Notes: a model not told the origin generated them from the letters alone. DNA of 64,000 bases from Bacteroidota bacterium (GCA_016718805.1 JADKCP010000005.1:1-64000); one strand, 5' to 3'; counted from the first letter of the stretch, positions 13,877-21,769 are shown. A program made the numbers and translations.

Positions 13877-14940
13877 GCAAAGACAAAGAACTCAAAAAAC
13901 TCAGACAACGTATTGAAGAATTGGAGTTTATTAAAGACTTCCAGCAAGATCTTATCGTAGAATACGAGATTGAAACCGGTGACTTAAAATCAAAAAAGTA
14001 TTTACCCGAGCAACTAGCAAAAGAGATAGAGCAGAAAAGAAAAAAGGCACAGTAAAACTGCTCTGTGAGATGTTCGGGATTAGCCGTCAAGCCTATCACA
14101 AACGATTGAAGAAAATTGAAAAGCTCCAAGAACAAAGAGCTGTAATACTCGATTTAATCAAGCCGGTTCGTAAAAAAATGCATCGAATAGGAACTATTAA
14201 AATCTATGACATAATTAAAAACGATATGACTGAAAATAATATTAAAATGGGGCGTGACAAGCTTTTTGACTTTCTTAGATTTGAAAGAATGCTTGTGCCT
14301 AAAAAGAAGAATTATACCAAGACAACCAACTCCTTCCATCGATTCCGTAAATACAAAAATATTGTCAAAGACATCGTTGTCAAAAGACCTGAGCAAGTTT
14401 GGGTGAGTGATATAACCTACATAAAAACAGAAACCAAGTTTGAATATTTAAATCTCATTACAGACTATTATTCAAAACGGATTGTGGGCTATTATCTTTC
14501 CGACAACTTAAAGACTGAAGGAACTTTAAAAGCGCTTGAAATGGCTATCAAATCCAGAAAATATCCTAATCGAAAACTCATTCATCACTCGGATAGAGGC
14601 TTTCAATACTGCTCCCATTTACACACAGATGCTCATTGAAAACAAGATAAAAATAAGTATGACAGAGAATTCTGATCCTTATGAAAATGCAATTGCTGAA
14701 CGTGTGAATGGAATCCTAAAAGACGAATTTGATATTGCTGAAGGTTTTATTAATCACATTCAGGCTGTGAAAGAAATTAACTACGCGATTAACACGTATA
14801 ACAGCTTTAGGCCGCACTTCAGCTGCGAAATGATGACACCTGACCAAGCTCACGCAAATGGTAAATACGAGCTTAAAAAATGGGGAGGTCGCAGAAAATA
14901 CAACAAAGCTAAAAGCGCAGAAACGGAAAGGTTATTCTGA
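13873..14940 (+). pseudogene. IS3 orfB (DDE integrase), copy 2, frameshifted
   Basis: The 5' part (13873-14055) encodes a coiled coil ending at TAA; a -1 shift at the A6G run joins it to GTVKLLCEMFGISRQAYHKR and the integrase core. The core shows WVSDITYIKTETKFEYLNL (Asp), HHSDRGFQYCS (Asp) and, after a second break at 14613 where two C's are missing relative to copy 1, ENAIAERVNGILKDEF (Glu) and the C-terminal NTYNSFRPHF. The first shift is probably programmed; the second is a true inactivating deletion. Confidence 0.78.
14040..14046 (+). other. Candidate programmed -1 frameshift site (AAAAAAG)
   Basis: In the upstream frame the bases read A AAA AAG (codons AGA, AAA, AAG), a canonical slippery heptamer. 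A slip of one base back leads from KRKK into GTVKLLCEMFGISRQ, bypassing the stop two codons further. IS3-family elements commonly make their fusion transposase this way. Copy 1 has only five A's at the equivalent place. Confidence 0.6.
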
Positions 14941-15187
14941 TAATTTTTTGAACCGAAGTGTTCATGAAAAAATTATCGGAAATAACATCTTGCACAAACT
15001 AATTACAATGAAAAATAAATCTAATTTTAACCAATGAAATCTGTCAACCTATTTCAGTACAAGACAATAAAGATTGTAGCCAAGTGGCGTTGAACAAAAA
15101 TTGCTTTTTAATTTGACAGTTTGCCAATAGAATTTCGTGACAATTGTGTTTGTGTTTTTGGTAACTTGACACTTGAATTTTTGACGT

Positions 15188-15313
15188 GACATTCGCTCGC
15201 TGACACTTGTTGCGTGACTTGCACTCTTGGACATTCAAGCCTAGACTTTTGTTTCATGACATTTTCGCGCTGACAACTATTTCGTGACGTTCATTCTTAG
15301 ACAATTTTATTGA
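15188..15313 (+). repeat. 14-bp periodic degenerate repeat, copy 2
   Basis: GAC at 15188, 15202, 15216, 15230, 15244, 15258, 15272, 15286 and 15300, again exactly every 14 bases. About eight substitutions separate it from copy 1, none of them in a GAC and none an insertion or deletion, so phase is kept. It follows the IS3 copy and precedes attC-like site 9. Confidence 0.7.
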
Positions 15314-15437
15314 CATTTGAGTTGCTCGTTTTTTCAATGTGGACAAACACAATTGAGCGGACTGTAATAGAATTTTGTTCAAAGCTATTTTTGTAAAGTG
15401 TGCAGTAAATTTGAAAATTTGTGCCGGAGCCCTCAGC

Positions 15438-15643
15438 ATATAACAGCGTGCAAGCGAGATGTCTTATTTTGGGCGGTCTGAAGGTTTATTAAATGGTTAC
15501 CTCGCTCCTACTTCCTGCAAGAAAAAATATTGCAATATATTTTAAGGTTGAAATTTGTGTAACTTTATTGCAATATTTTTGACGACAAGACAGTGCTACG
15601 AAAGCCCAAAATAAAACACCTCGATTACGTACATAAATTAGCA
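15438..15643 (+). repeat. attC-like recombination site 9 (3' arm degenerate)
   Basis: Left boundary ATATAAC (15438-15444) and an intact 5' arm of the GCGTGCAAGCGAG class. The 3' arm is worn: after CACCTCG it reads ATTACGTACATAAATTAGCA where other sites have CCTGCACGCAGAACGTTA. The right boundary is therefore ATTAGCA (15637-15643) with the recombining G changed to A. Confidence 0.75.
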
Positions 15644-15683
15644 GCAATTTGAAAACGTCATACGTTTAAAAAATCTTACTCTA

Positions 15684-16037
15684 ATGCCACGATTAGTATA
15701 TAAGGTTTATGTTATTGAACTTCCAAAGCGAGTCTTTACCGAGGATTATAAATTTCGAAATGCGAATCCGCAGTTTAATGGTGTGCTTGAGTGTCTTTAT
15801 GTTGGTATGACAAGTAAAACGCCAGAGGAAAGACTCAAACAGCATAAAACAGGATATCGAAATAAGAAAGGTCATAAACTCTCAGCCAATATTGTAGAGC
15901 GGTATGGTGGTTATTTGCGCCCAAGTCTTTATAATCACATTAATTTGCAACCAATGACAAGTCAGGAGGCATTATTACAAGAAGAAAAACTTGCTTGGGA
16001 CTTGAGAAGAAAAGGATATGCTGTATGGTTTAATTAG
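15684..16037 (+). CDS. GIY-YIG-domain protein, copy 1 (cassette J)
   Basis: A 117-residue protein with the GIY-YIG layout: VYVIELPKR near the N-terminus (first motif), LYVGMTSKTPEERLKQHKTG at about residues 38-57 (second motif, the conserved Arg and His), and a C-terminal helix (QEALLQEEKLAWDLRRKGY) with the expected Glu. Stand-alone GIY-YIG proteins are nucleases or nuclease-derived, acting on DNA. The cassette (15638-16072) is near-identical to that at 18172-18606, and its ends match imperfectly (TTAGCAGCAATTTG against CAAACTGCAGCTAA). Confidence 0.75.
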   Translation: MPRLVYKVYVIELPKRVFTEDYKFRNANPQFNGVLECLYVGMTSKTPEERLKQHKTGYRNKKGHKLSANIVERYGGYLRPSLYNHINLQPMTSQEALLQEEKLAWDLRRKGYAVWFN

Positions 16038-16065
16038 TGATAAGCATGCATATAGTTCAAACTGC

Positions 16066-16269
16066 AGCTAACTACAGATTAGCGCAATGATTCATTTGGG
16101 GTGGAAAGTAGTTTAATTAGCTTTGAAGCTCACAAAAAGTTGGTGCAAATAAAAATATTGCAATATAGTTTTCGGTAGAAATTTGGTTAATTTTATTGCA
16201 TTATTTTTGCGAAACAGAGGAGCTTCAACCCCAAAATAAAACACTTCGCTTGAAAGCAGCACATTTTCA
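16066..16269 (+). repeat. attC-like recombination site 10 (degenerate)
   Basis: Left boundary AGCTAAC (16066-16072), followed by TACAGATTAGCGCAATGATTC, then the conserved TTTGGGGTGG and inner ATATTGCAATAT arm. The right inner arm is mutated (TTATTGCATTAT) and the right boundary has become ATTTTCA. It still ends in ACACTTCGCTTGAAAGCAGC, recognisable as the 3' outer arm. Confidence 0.6.
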
Positions 16270-16313
16270 CCAATTTGTTCGCAGAATCAAGAAACTAAAG
16301 CTATTTTATATCT

Positions 16314-16768
16314 ATGAAAAATCTAAAGCAAGTACTCATAATTTGTATTGGTACATTTTTATCAGTAATGAATATAAGTTGCAAAAGAAATTTGATGACT
16401 CAAAAAATATTCAAGAAAAAATCATTGAACTTGACAAAGCTGGCTGGGAAGCTTGGAAGAATAAAAACGGCGGATGGTTTGAACAAAATACAACTGCCAA
16501 CTTTGTTTCTATTAGTGCTGATGGTGTTAGCGTCAAGAAGGATGTAATTAATGCAACCATTTCTAATTGCACTGTAAATAGCTACGAATTAGAAAATATT
16601 AAATTTATCATGTTGTCAGAGAAATCTGCATTATTGACTTATAAAGTTCATCAAGATGGTACATGTAATGGTGTAAAGCTGAGTTCGAAAATTCAGGTTG
16701 CTGCAAATTACATTTTTCAAAATGACAAGTGGTTAGAAGCCTTTTACATGGAATCCAAAATTGAGTAA
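16314..16768 (+). pseudogene. Frameshifted lipoprotein gene, NTF2/DUF4440-like (cassette K)
   Basis: The ATG at 16314 opens a lipoprotein signal (MKNLKQVLIICIGTFLSV, then NISC with the lipid-attachment Cys). Shortly after, around 16385-16400, the sensible frame shifts to KKFDDSKNIQEKIIELDKAG, which continues to the stop at 16768. That part (KAGWEAWKNKNGGWFEQNTT, then a beta-rich half) has the look of a small NTF2-like/DUF4440 domain. One single-base indel in or near AAAGAAATTT would explain the break. Function of the family is unclear. Confidence 0.6.
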
Positions 16769-16781
16769 AATAACAACCATC

Positions 16782-16987
16782 TGTTAATAGCGGCTTAGCG
16801 CAATGTATTATTTGGGGTGGAAAGTAGGTTAATTAACTTTTAAGCTCGCAGAAAGTTTGTGCAAATAAAAATATTGCAATTTAGTTTTCGGTAGAAATTT
16901 GGTTAATTTTATTGCAATATTTTTGACGAAAAGACTGTACTCCGAACCCCAAATAAAACACTACGCTAAGCCGCAGCACTTTAGTAG
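16782..16987 (+). repeat. attC-like recombination site 11 (boundaries mutated)
   Basis: 5' arm AGCGGCTTAGCGCAATG and 3' arm ACTACGCTAAGCCGC pair perfectly over the outer 11 nt, but the left boundary reads GTTAATAG and the right CTTTAGT. The arms are thus better preserved than the recombination points. The next cassette starts TTTAGTAGC and ends GCTACTAAC, so the right boundary was active when that cassette was mobile. Confidence 0.75.
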
Positions 16988-17008
16988 CAAGGCAAAGAAA
17001 CTAAATCA

Positions 17009-17941
17009 ATGAAAAATATCATACTCATTTTTACGATTTTTTTAAGCTCGACATTTACACGTGCTCAGACAAATATTTATCATGCGTTTCCTGATTCAAA
17101 TGCTTATTGGTCTGAGACAAGTTGGTTTGTTACATTTCCTTCCTTTTGTCATGTGATCAACATTCAAACAATATATATATTCGGAGACACAATTTTGGGA
17201 ACGAATACATATCATAAAATCTTTAAATATGGCTATATAAGTAGTACCAACTGTCCTTCACAGGGTAATTATTATACAAAATATTATTTAGGTGCCTTAA
17301 GACAAGACACAATACAAAAGAAGGTTTACTATTATCCATCAACAAGTAGTAATGAAGAATTACTTTATGATTTTAATTTAACTATTGGCGACACTCTTCC
17401 AATCTCATTTAATATGGGACAACAAGACACTGTTTACAGTATTGACTCTGTGCTTATTGGAAATAGCTATCGTAAAAGATTTATTCTAAAATCAATAAAT
17501 AATACTTTTCCTCCACCAGACACAAGCTATGCGATTATTGAAGGAGTTGGAAGTACATTTGGTTTGTTGAGCACAATGGACATTTCATCTGAATCTGGTT
17601 CTGTACTTATTTGTTTTGCAGACAACGGACAATATTATCCTGCAAACTCTAATTGCCTATTATCCGTAAATGTTTCTGAAATAAACAATCAACCCATTAA
17701 TGTTACAATCGTTCCCAATCCTTTTTACGTGGAGACTATATTGCAGACTGACAAATCTCTATCCAAAGCCACTCTTGCAATTTATAATTCCTTGGGTCAG
17801 AAAGTTAAACAACTGGAAAATATGAACGGGCAGACAAATATTTTGCGCCGAGAAAATTTAGTTAGTGGGTTATATTACTATCAAATTTTGGTAGACAATA
17901 ATATATTGAAAACTGACAAATTTCTAATCCTGGATGAATGA
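17009..17941 (+). CDS. Secreted protein with type IX sorting domain (cassette L)
   Basis: A 310-residue protein with a signal peptide (MKNIILIFTIFLSSTFTRAQ) and a C-terminal sorting domain of the type IX secretion system over about the last 80 residues: VTIVPNPFYVETILQTD, IYNSLGQKVKQLE, NLVSGLYYYQILVDN. The middle (about 25-220) is Tyr/Ser/Thr-rich and not recognised. The product would be exported and anchored to or released from the cell surface. A T9SS cargo gene inside an integron-like cassette shows that the array is adapted to a Bacteroidota host rather than picked up whole from Proteobacteria. Confidence 0.8.
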   Translation: MKNIILIFTIFLSSTFTRAQTNIYHAFPDSNAYWSETSWFVTFPSFCHVINIQTIYIFGDTILGTNTYHKIFKYGYISSTNCPSQGNYYTKYYLGALRQDTIQKKVYYYPSTSSNEELLYDFNLTIGDTLPISFNMGQQDTVYSIDSVLIGNSYRKRFILKSINNTFPPPDTSYAIIEGVGSTFGLLSTMDISSESGSVLICFADNGQYYPANSNCLLSVNVSEINNQPINVTIVPNPFYVETILQTDKSLSKATLAIYNSLGQKVKQLENMNGQTNILRRENLVSGLYYYQILVDNNILKTDKFLILDE

Positions 17942-17970
17942 ATAATTGAAACCATCGTGCAATGCCCAGC

Positions 17971-18177
17971 TACTAACAGCAGCTTAGCGCAATGTATTAT
18001 TTGGGGCGGAAAGTGGGTTAATTAGCTTTGAAGCTCGCAGAAAGCTTGTGCAAATAAAAATATTGCAATATAAATTTCGGTAAGTAATTTGTGTAACTTT
18101 ATTGCACTATTTTTGACGACAAGACAGTGCAACAAAAGCCCAAAATAAAACACCTCAATTGCGTACATAAATTAGCA
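17971..18177 (+). repeat. attC-like recombination site 12 (3' arm degenerate)
   Basis: Left boundary TACTAAC (17971-17977) with 5' arm AGCAGCTTAGCGCAATG; the 3' arm is of the other class and worn (CACCTCAATTGCGTACATAA), ending in ATTAGCA (18171-18177). The two arms therefore belong to different classes and cannot pair well: this site looks like a recombinant between two sites, with the right half shared with site 9. Confidence 0.72.
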
Positions 18178-18217
18178 GCAATTTGAAAACGTCATACGTT
18201 TAAAAAATCTTACTCTA

Positions 18218-18571
18218 ATGCCACGATTAGTATATAAGGTTTATGTTATTGAACTTCCAAAGCGAGTCTTTACCGAGGATTATAAATTTCGAAATGCGAA
18301 TCCGCAGTTTAATGGCGTGCTTGAATGTCTTTATGTTGGTATGACAAGTAAAACGCCAGAAGAAAGACTCAAACAGCATAAAACTGGATATCGAAATAAG
18401 AAAGGTCATAAACTCTCAGCCAATATTGTAGAGCGATATGGTGGCTATTTACGCCCAAGTCTATATAATCACATTAATTTGCAACCAATGACAAGACAGG
18501 AGGCATTATTACAAGAAGAAAAACTTGCTTGGGACTTGAGAAGAAAAGGATATGCTGTATGGTTTAATTAG
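18218..18571 (+). CDS. GIY-YIG-domain protein, copy 2 (cassette M)
   Basis: A 117-residue protein differing from copy 1 by one residue near the C-terminus (MTRQEA instead of MTSQEA), with a handful of silent changes. All GIY-YIG features are as in copy 1. The whole cassette, including about 40 bp of leader and part of the preceding site, is duplicated. The predominance of silent changes suggests that the protein has been under purifying selection since duplication. Confidence 0.75.
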   Translation: MPRLVYKVYVIELPKRVFTEDYKFRNANPQFNGVLECLYVGMTSKTPEERLKQHKTGYRNKKGHKLSANIVERYGGYLRPSLYNHINLQPMTRQEALLQEEKLAWDLRRKGYAVWFN

Positions 18572-18600
18572 TGCTAAGCATGCATATAGTTCAAACTGCA

Positions 18601-18800
18601 GCTAACAGCTTAGCGCAATGATTCATTTGAGGTGGAATGCAGGTTAATTAGCTTTGAAGCTCACAAAAAGTTAGTGCAAATAAAAATATTGCATTATAGT
18701 TTTCGGTAGAATTTTGGTTAATTTTATTGCACTATTTTTGCGAAACAGGCGTGCTACGAACCCAAAATAAAACACCTCGCCTGCACGCAGAATGCTAGTA
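18601..18800 (+). repeat. attC-like recombination site 13 (degenerate)
   Basis: Left boundary GCTAAC (18601-18606), 5' arm AGCTTAGCGCAATG; the right end CTCGCCTGCACGCAGAATGC resembles the class of site 3, and the right boundary is GCTAGTA (18794-18800). Inner arms read TATTGCATTATAG and TTATTGCACTAT, both mutated. A mixed-class, worn site. Confidence 0.65.
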
Positions 18801-18808
18801 GCAACAAT

Positions 18809-19639
18809 ATGACTACAGTAAAACACACCCTTTTAGTATTCATTATATTAGTTTACGGACTGACAGCCTGTAAGCATAAACAAACAACTGAAATTCATAA
18901 TGACTTTAAAAAGTATTACGACCAATTCAACGTTGAGGGTTCTTTCGTGCTTTACGACAGGCAAGCAGACAAGTATGTTTTTTACAACCAAAACCAATAC
19001 AACCAGACTTTTTCTCCTGCTTCAACATTTAAAATTTTTAATTCACTTATCGGACTAGAGACAGGAGTAATAAATGACAAGCACTTTGTGATTCATTGGG
19101 ACAGTGTAGCAAGAAATCCAGTATGGGATAAAGACCACGATTTGCAGACTGCATTCACTAATTCTACCGTTTGGTATTATCAAGAGCTTGCAAGGCGTGT
19201 TGGTGAACAGAGAATGAAATATTGGCTTGACAAATCTAATTACGGCAATACAGATACTTCAGGTGGCATTGACCAGTTTTGGTTGACTGGCGGACTTCGT
19301 ATCTCACCAAAACAACAAATTGACTTTCTAAAACAACTTCACGACAATCAACTTCCTTTTTCCAAGCGTTCAGTAGATATTGTTAAAGATATAATGATTA
19401 CAAAAGACACATTAGGCTATGTAATAAGAGCAAAAACTGGCTGGGGTGGACAAGACAAAAAAGATATTGGTTGGTATGTAGGTTATCTTGAAACAAATGA
19501 CAATGTTTATTATTTCACTAATTGTGTTCAAATAGAAAGCGAGAAATTAAATGATGTTAATCGTGCAATTAGTTTTGACAATTCAAGGAAAGAAATTGTT
19601 TATAAAATATTTGAAGAACTCAAATTGACGAAGCACTAA
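18809..19639 (+). CDS. bla: Class D (OXA-type) beta-lactamase lipoprotein (cassette N)
   Basis: A 276-residue protein with a lipoprotein signal (VYGLTAC, Cys21). All class D motifs are visible: STFK at 72-75 (nucleophile Ser72 and the Lys that is carbamylated), STV at 119-121, YGN at 145-147, FWLTGGLRIS with the conserved Trp158, and KTG at 209-211. Length fits the family. Class D enzymes hydrolyse penicillins, some carbapenems. Export and acylation would place it in the periplasm, membrane-anchored. The gene starts 9 bp after attC-like site 13, as cassette genes usually do. Substrate range cannot be read from the sequence. Confidence 0.92.
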   Translation: MTTVKHTLLVFIILVYGLTACKHKQTTEIHNDFKKYYDQFNVEGSFVLYDRQADKYVFYNQNQYNQTFSPASTFKIFNSLIGLETGVINDKHFVIHWDSVARNPVWDKDHDLQTAFTNSTVWYYQELARRVGEQRMKYWLDKSNYGNTDTSGGIDQFWLTGGLRISPKQQIDFLKQLHDNQLPFSKRSVDIVKDIMITKDTLGYVIRAKTGWGGQDKKDIGWYVGYLETNDNVYYFTNCVQIESEKLNDVNRAISFDNSRKEIVYKIFEELKLTKH

Positions 19640-19790
19640 GTATTGCTGTTATTAAAAAAGGCTTTGCTTTAGTGTGAGGAAAATGAAAATAGAATTATTT
19701 GAGTAATTAATAAACTTTGATTTTGAAAGACAGTATATGGCTTCAAAAGCCCACAAATGCAAAGCCTTAATCCTTTTTGCAGTATTACTC
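19634..19790 (+). repeat. Divergent attC-like hairpin after the beta-lactamase gene
   Basis: AAGGCTTTGC (19658-19667) and GCAAAGCCTT (19759-19768) form a perfect 10-bp stem, extended imperfectly by TTTAGTG / CACAAAT inside and GTATTGCTG / CAGTATTA outside. The left side begins GCACTAAG, close to the GCTACTAAC expected from the cassette start CTAGTAGC. It lacks the ATATTGCAATAT inner arms, so it is either a different attC type that came with the gene or a simple bidirectional hairpin. Confidence 0.4.
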
Positions 19791-19880
19791 GAAATTCTTT
19801 TACCGTTAGAAATCTTCTTGCGAAATTTGGTCTTCACTTAGCCCTTACTTACTTTTGGCGTAAGTATTTGGAAAGACTGT

Positions 19881-20172
19881 ATGATTAATTCCTTTAGAGA
19901 CAAAGACTCAAAGAAAATTTGGGAAGGCGAACGAGTGAATAGCTTGTCAACAGAGATTCAGGAAATTGCTAGACGTAAGCTTAGAATGGTCAAATTCTCA
20001 TGAACTTAACGATTTGCCGATACCTTCTTTCAACAGACTAGAAAAGCTTAAGGGAAATTATAAAGGCTTCTACTCCATCCGAATGAATAATTAATGGCAA
20101 ATAATTTTTAAATAGAATAGTGGTAACGCGGAGGAAGTAGTAATTATTGATTATCACCAAAAGACAAATGAG
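19881..20172 (+). pseudogene. higB-like toxin pseudogene
   Basis: The reading starts MINSFRDKDSKKIWEGERVN and EIQEIARRKLRMVKF, typical of HigB/RelE toxins, then shifts frame to SHELNDLPIPSFNRLEKLKG and FYSIRMNN. Two stops follow where family members have Gln and Trp (IRMNN-stop-WQIIFK-stop-NSGNAEEVVIIDYH). One frameshift and two nonsense codons show the toxin is dead, while the downstream antitoxin gene is intact. Confidence 0.75.
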
Positions 20173-20472
20173 ATGAAAAAACTAAAGAACATTCACCCAG
20201 GAGAAATTCTTAAAGAAGAGTTTTTAATGCCACTTGAAATTAGTGCTTATAGACTTTCCTTAGACATCGGAATTCCACAAACTCGTGTTTCAGCAATCTT
20301 GAAAGGAAACAGAAGAATTACAGCAGACACCGCACTTAGACTTTCTAAATATTTTGGAAATTCTGCAAAATTCTGGCTTGGACTTCAAGACGATTTTGAC
20401 ATTGAAGAAGAAAATAATCAGAAGAAAGCAGAACTAAATTCGATAAAACAATGCACTCGCATCGCCTCATAA
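20173..20472 (+). CDS. higA: HigA-like antitoxin (XRE family), orphaned
   Basis: A 99-residue protein with the HigA/VapI signature IHPGEILKEEFLMPLEISAY and LSLDIGIPQTRVSAILKGNR at about residues 7-50, followed by ITADTALRLSKYFGNSAKFW. It binds and neutralises HigB in known systems and represses the operon. Here its toxin partner directly upstream is a pseudogene, so the gene is an orphan that could still silence related toxins. Its C-terminus runs into relic attC sequence (TRIAS). Confidence 0.85.
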   Translation: MKKLKNIHPGEILKEEFLMPLEISAYRLSLDIGIPQTRVSAILKGNRRITADTALRLSKYFGNSAKFWLGLQDDFDIEEENNQKKAELNSIKQCTRIAS

Positions 20473-20475
20473 AAA

Positions 20476-20645
20476 AGGCTTATCAGAATAGAGTATTGTG
20501 ATTGGAAAAACTTTGAAGCTCTAATAATGATCCTGCAAATAAAAATATTACAATATGATTTTCGGTAAAAAATTTGTTTAATTTTATTGAAATACTTTTT
20601 GTGAACGCGACAGCGTTTTGGCCCCCAAATAAAACACAGCGCAAA
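20476..20645 (+). repeat. Relic attC-like site 14
   Basis: Recognisable landmarks in the right order: CTTTGAAGCTC, GCAAATAAAAATATTACAATAT, TTTTCGGTAAAAAATTTG, TTTATTGAAATAC, GACAGCGTTTTGGCCC and CCAAATAAAACACAGCGC. The inner palindromes and the recombination boundaries are lost, so it can hardly be active. Confidence 0.6.
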
Positions 20646-20671
20646 ATATGCATTCCAATAAAACAAGAAAA

Positions 20672-21769
20672 ATGAAAATAAAACTGTCAATAATATTAAT
20701 GTTCTTAGGACAATTTGCTTTTGGACAAAATAAAGTTCAAAAAATTGACAGTTTAATGAATGCACTTTATTCTACAGATGACTTTAGTGGAAATGTTTTG
20801 GTCGCAGAAAAGGGTAATATTATTTACAGCCATAGCTTTGGTTTTGCTAACGCAACTACAAAAGAAAAATTGACTGAAAATTCAATATTTGAAACAGGCT
20901 CTGTTTCAAAGCAATTTACAGCAATGGCTATTATGATTCTAAAAGAAAAGGGTAAATTGAATTTAGACGATGAAATCAAGAAATATATTCCTCAACTTTC
21001 AAACTACGATGCTATAACAATAAGAAATCTACTTAACCATACCAGCGGACTTCCTGACTATATGGGAATTATGGATAGTTTGTTTGATAAATCTAAAATA
21101 GCAACAAACAACGACATTATTGCTATATATAGTAAATACAAACCGAAAGTATTATTCGAACCGAATAGTAAATTTGAATATAGTAATACTGGCTATGCAC
21201 TTTTATCATCAATTATTGAAAATGTTTCTGGATTGACTTATGCGGAGTATTTAAGTAAAAACATTTTCATTCCATTGAATATGAAAAACACATTTGTCTA
21301 TAATCGTAGGTTGAACCCTAAAAAAGTTGCGAATTATGCTTTTGGCTATTTCAGCCCTGACAGTTTAACTGGATATATTTTGCCTGACGACTTTGAAGAA
21401 ACCAAATTTGTAATTTGGCTTGACGGAATTGTTGGTGACGGGACTGTAAATTCCACTGTAACTGATTTATTAAAATGGGACAGAGCCTTATATAATAATA
21501 TTCTTCTTTCTGAGGACGGAATGAAGGCCATCTTTGAAGTAGCCACTTTAAACAACAATACTAAAACTTCATATGCTATGGGTTGGGAAATTGTAAAATT
21601 TGATGTTTACAGCAAAATGACAAGGCATGGAGGAAGTTGGCCTGGTTATGTGGCTTATATTGAGAGACACATTGAAAATGATAAAACAATCATAATTCTT
21701 CAAAATCACGAGGACGACATTTCAATTCCATTAAAAGCTATAAGGAAAATTCTTTACAATAAACAATAA
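20672..21769 (+). CDS. Serine hydrolase of the beta-lactamase/PBP superfamily (PF00144-like)
   Basis: Started at the ATG at 20672, which opens a signal peptide (MKIKLSIILMFLGQFAFGQ); 365 residues. Motifs of the class C/esterase branch: SVSK (nucleophile Ser and Lys), YSNTGYALL (Tyr-Ser-Asn triad), and HGGSWPG near the C-terminus. These enzymes act on D-amino acid peptides, esters or beta-lactams; the sequence does not tell which. It is exported. The stop overlaps the start of the next gene by one base (TAATG), indicating co-transcription. It follows relic site 14 and was probably once a cassette gene. Confidence 0.85.
   Translation: MKIKLSIILMFLGQFAFGQNKVQKIDSLMNALYSTDDFSGNVLVAEKGNIIYSHSFGFANATTKEKLTENSIFETGSVSKQFTAMAIMILKEKGKLNLDDEIKKYIPQLSNYDAITIRNLLNHTSGLPDYMGIMDSLFDKSKIATNNDIIAIYSKYKPKVLFEPNSKFEYSNTGYALLSSIIENVSGLTYAEYLSKNIFIPLNMKNTFVYNRRLNPKKVANYAFGYFSPDSLTGYILPDDFEETKFVIWLDGIVGDGTVNSTVTDLLKWDRALYNNILLSEDGMKAIFEVATLNNNTKTSYAMGWEIVKFDVYSKMTRHGGSWPGYVAYIERHIENDKTIIILQNHEDDISIPLKAIRKILYNKQ

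Larger units (their letters stand above)
13634..15056 (+). mobile_element. IS3-family insertion sequence, copy 2 (decayed)
   Basis: Terminal repeats TGAAATAGGTTGACA (13634) and TGTCAACCTATTTCA (ending 15056) bound a 1423-bp element nearly identical to copy 1. It sits in a cassette whose two ends do match (TTATATGC at 13604, GCATATAA before 15444), so this is likely the original location. The orfA is frameshifted and the integrase has lost two C's, but it keeps the slippery A6G site expected in IS3-family elements. No target duplication is obvious. Confidence 0.87.

Noticed and set aside
3882..16768. Frameshifts in IS3, IS110 and cassette K as sequencing errors
   Set aside because: Many are in homopolymers, so error is possible. 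However, about 30 kb of core genes in the same window have no frameshift, and the higB and START-domain breaks are substitutions. Real decay is the simpler reading; resequencing would settle it.
19652..19837. 61-codon minus-strand frame behind the beta-lactamase gene
   Set aside because: Overlaps the hairpin there, basic and low complexity, no sign of a gene.
1..20645. CRISPR array or REP-type repeats
   Set aside because: Repeats are ~205 bp, spacers are 400-2800 bp with genes on one strand, and boundary bases covary with the cassette. None of this fits CRISPR or REP elements.
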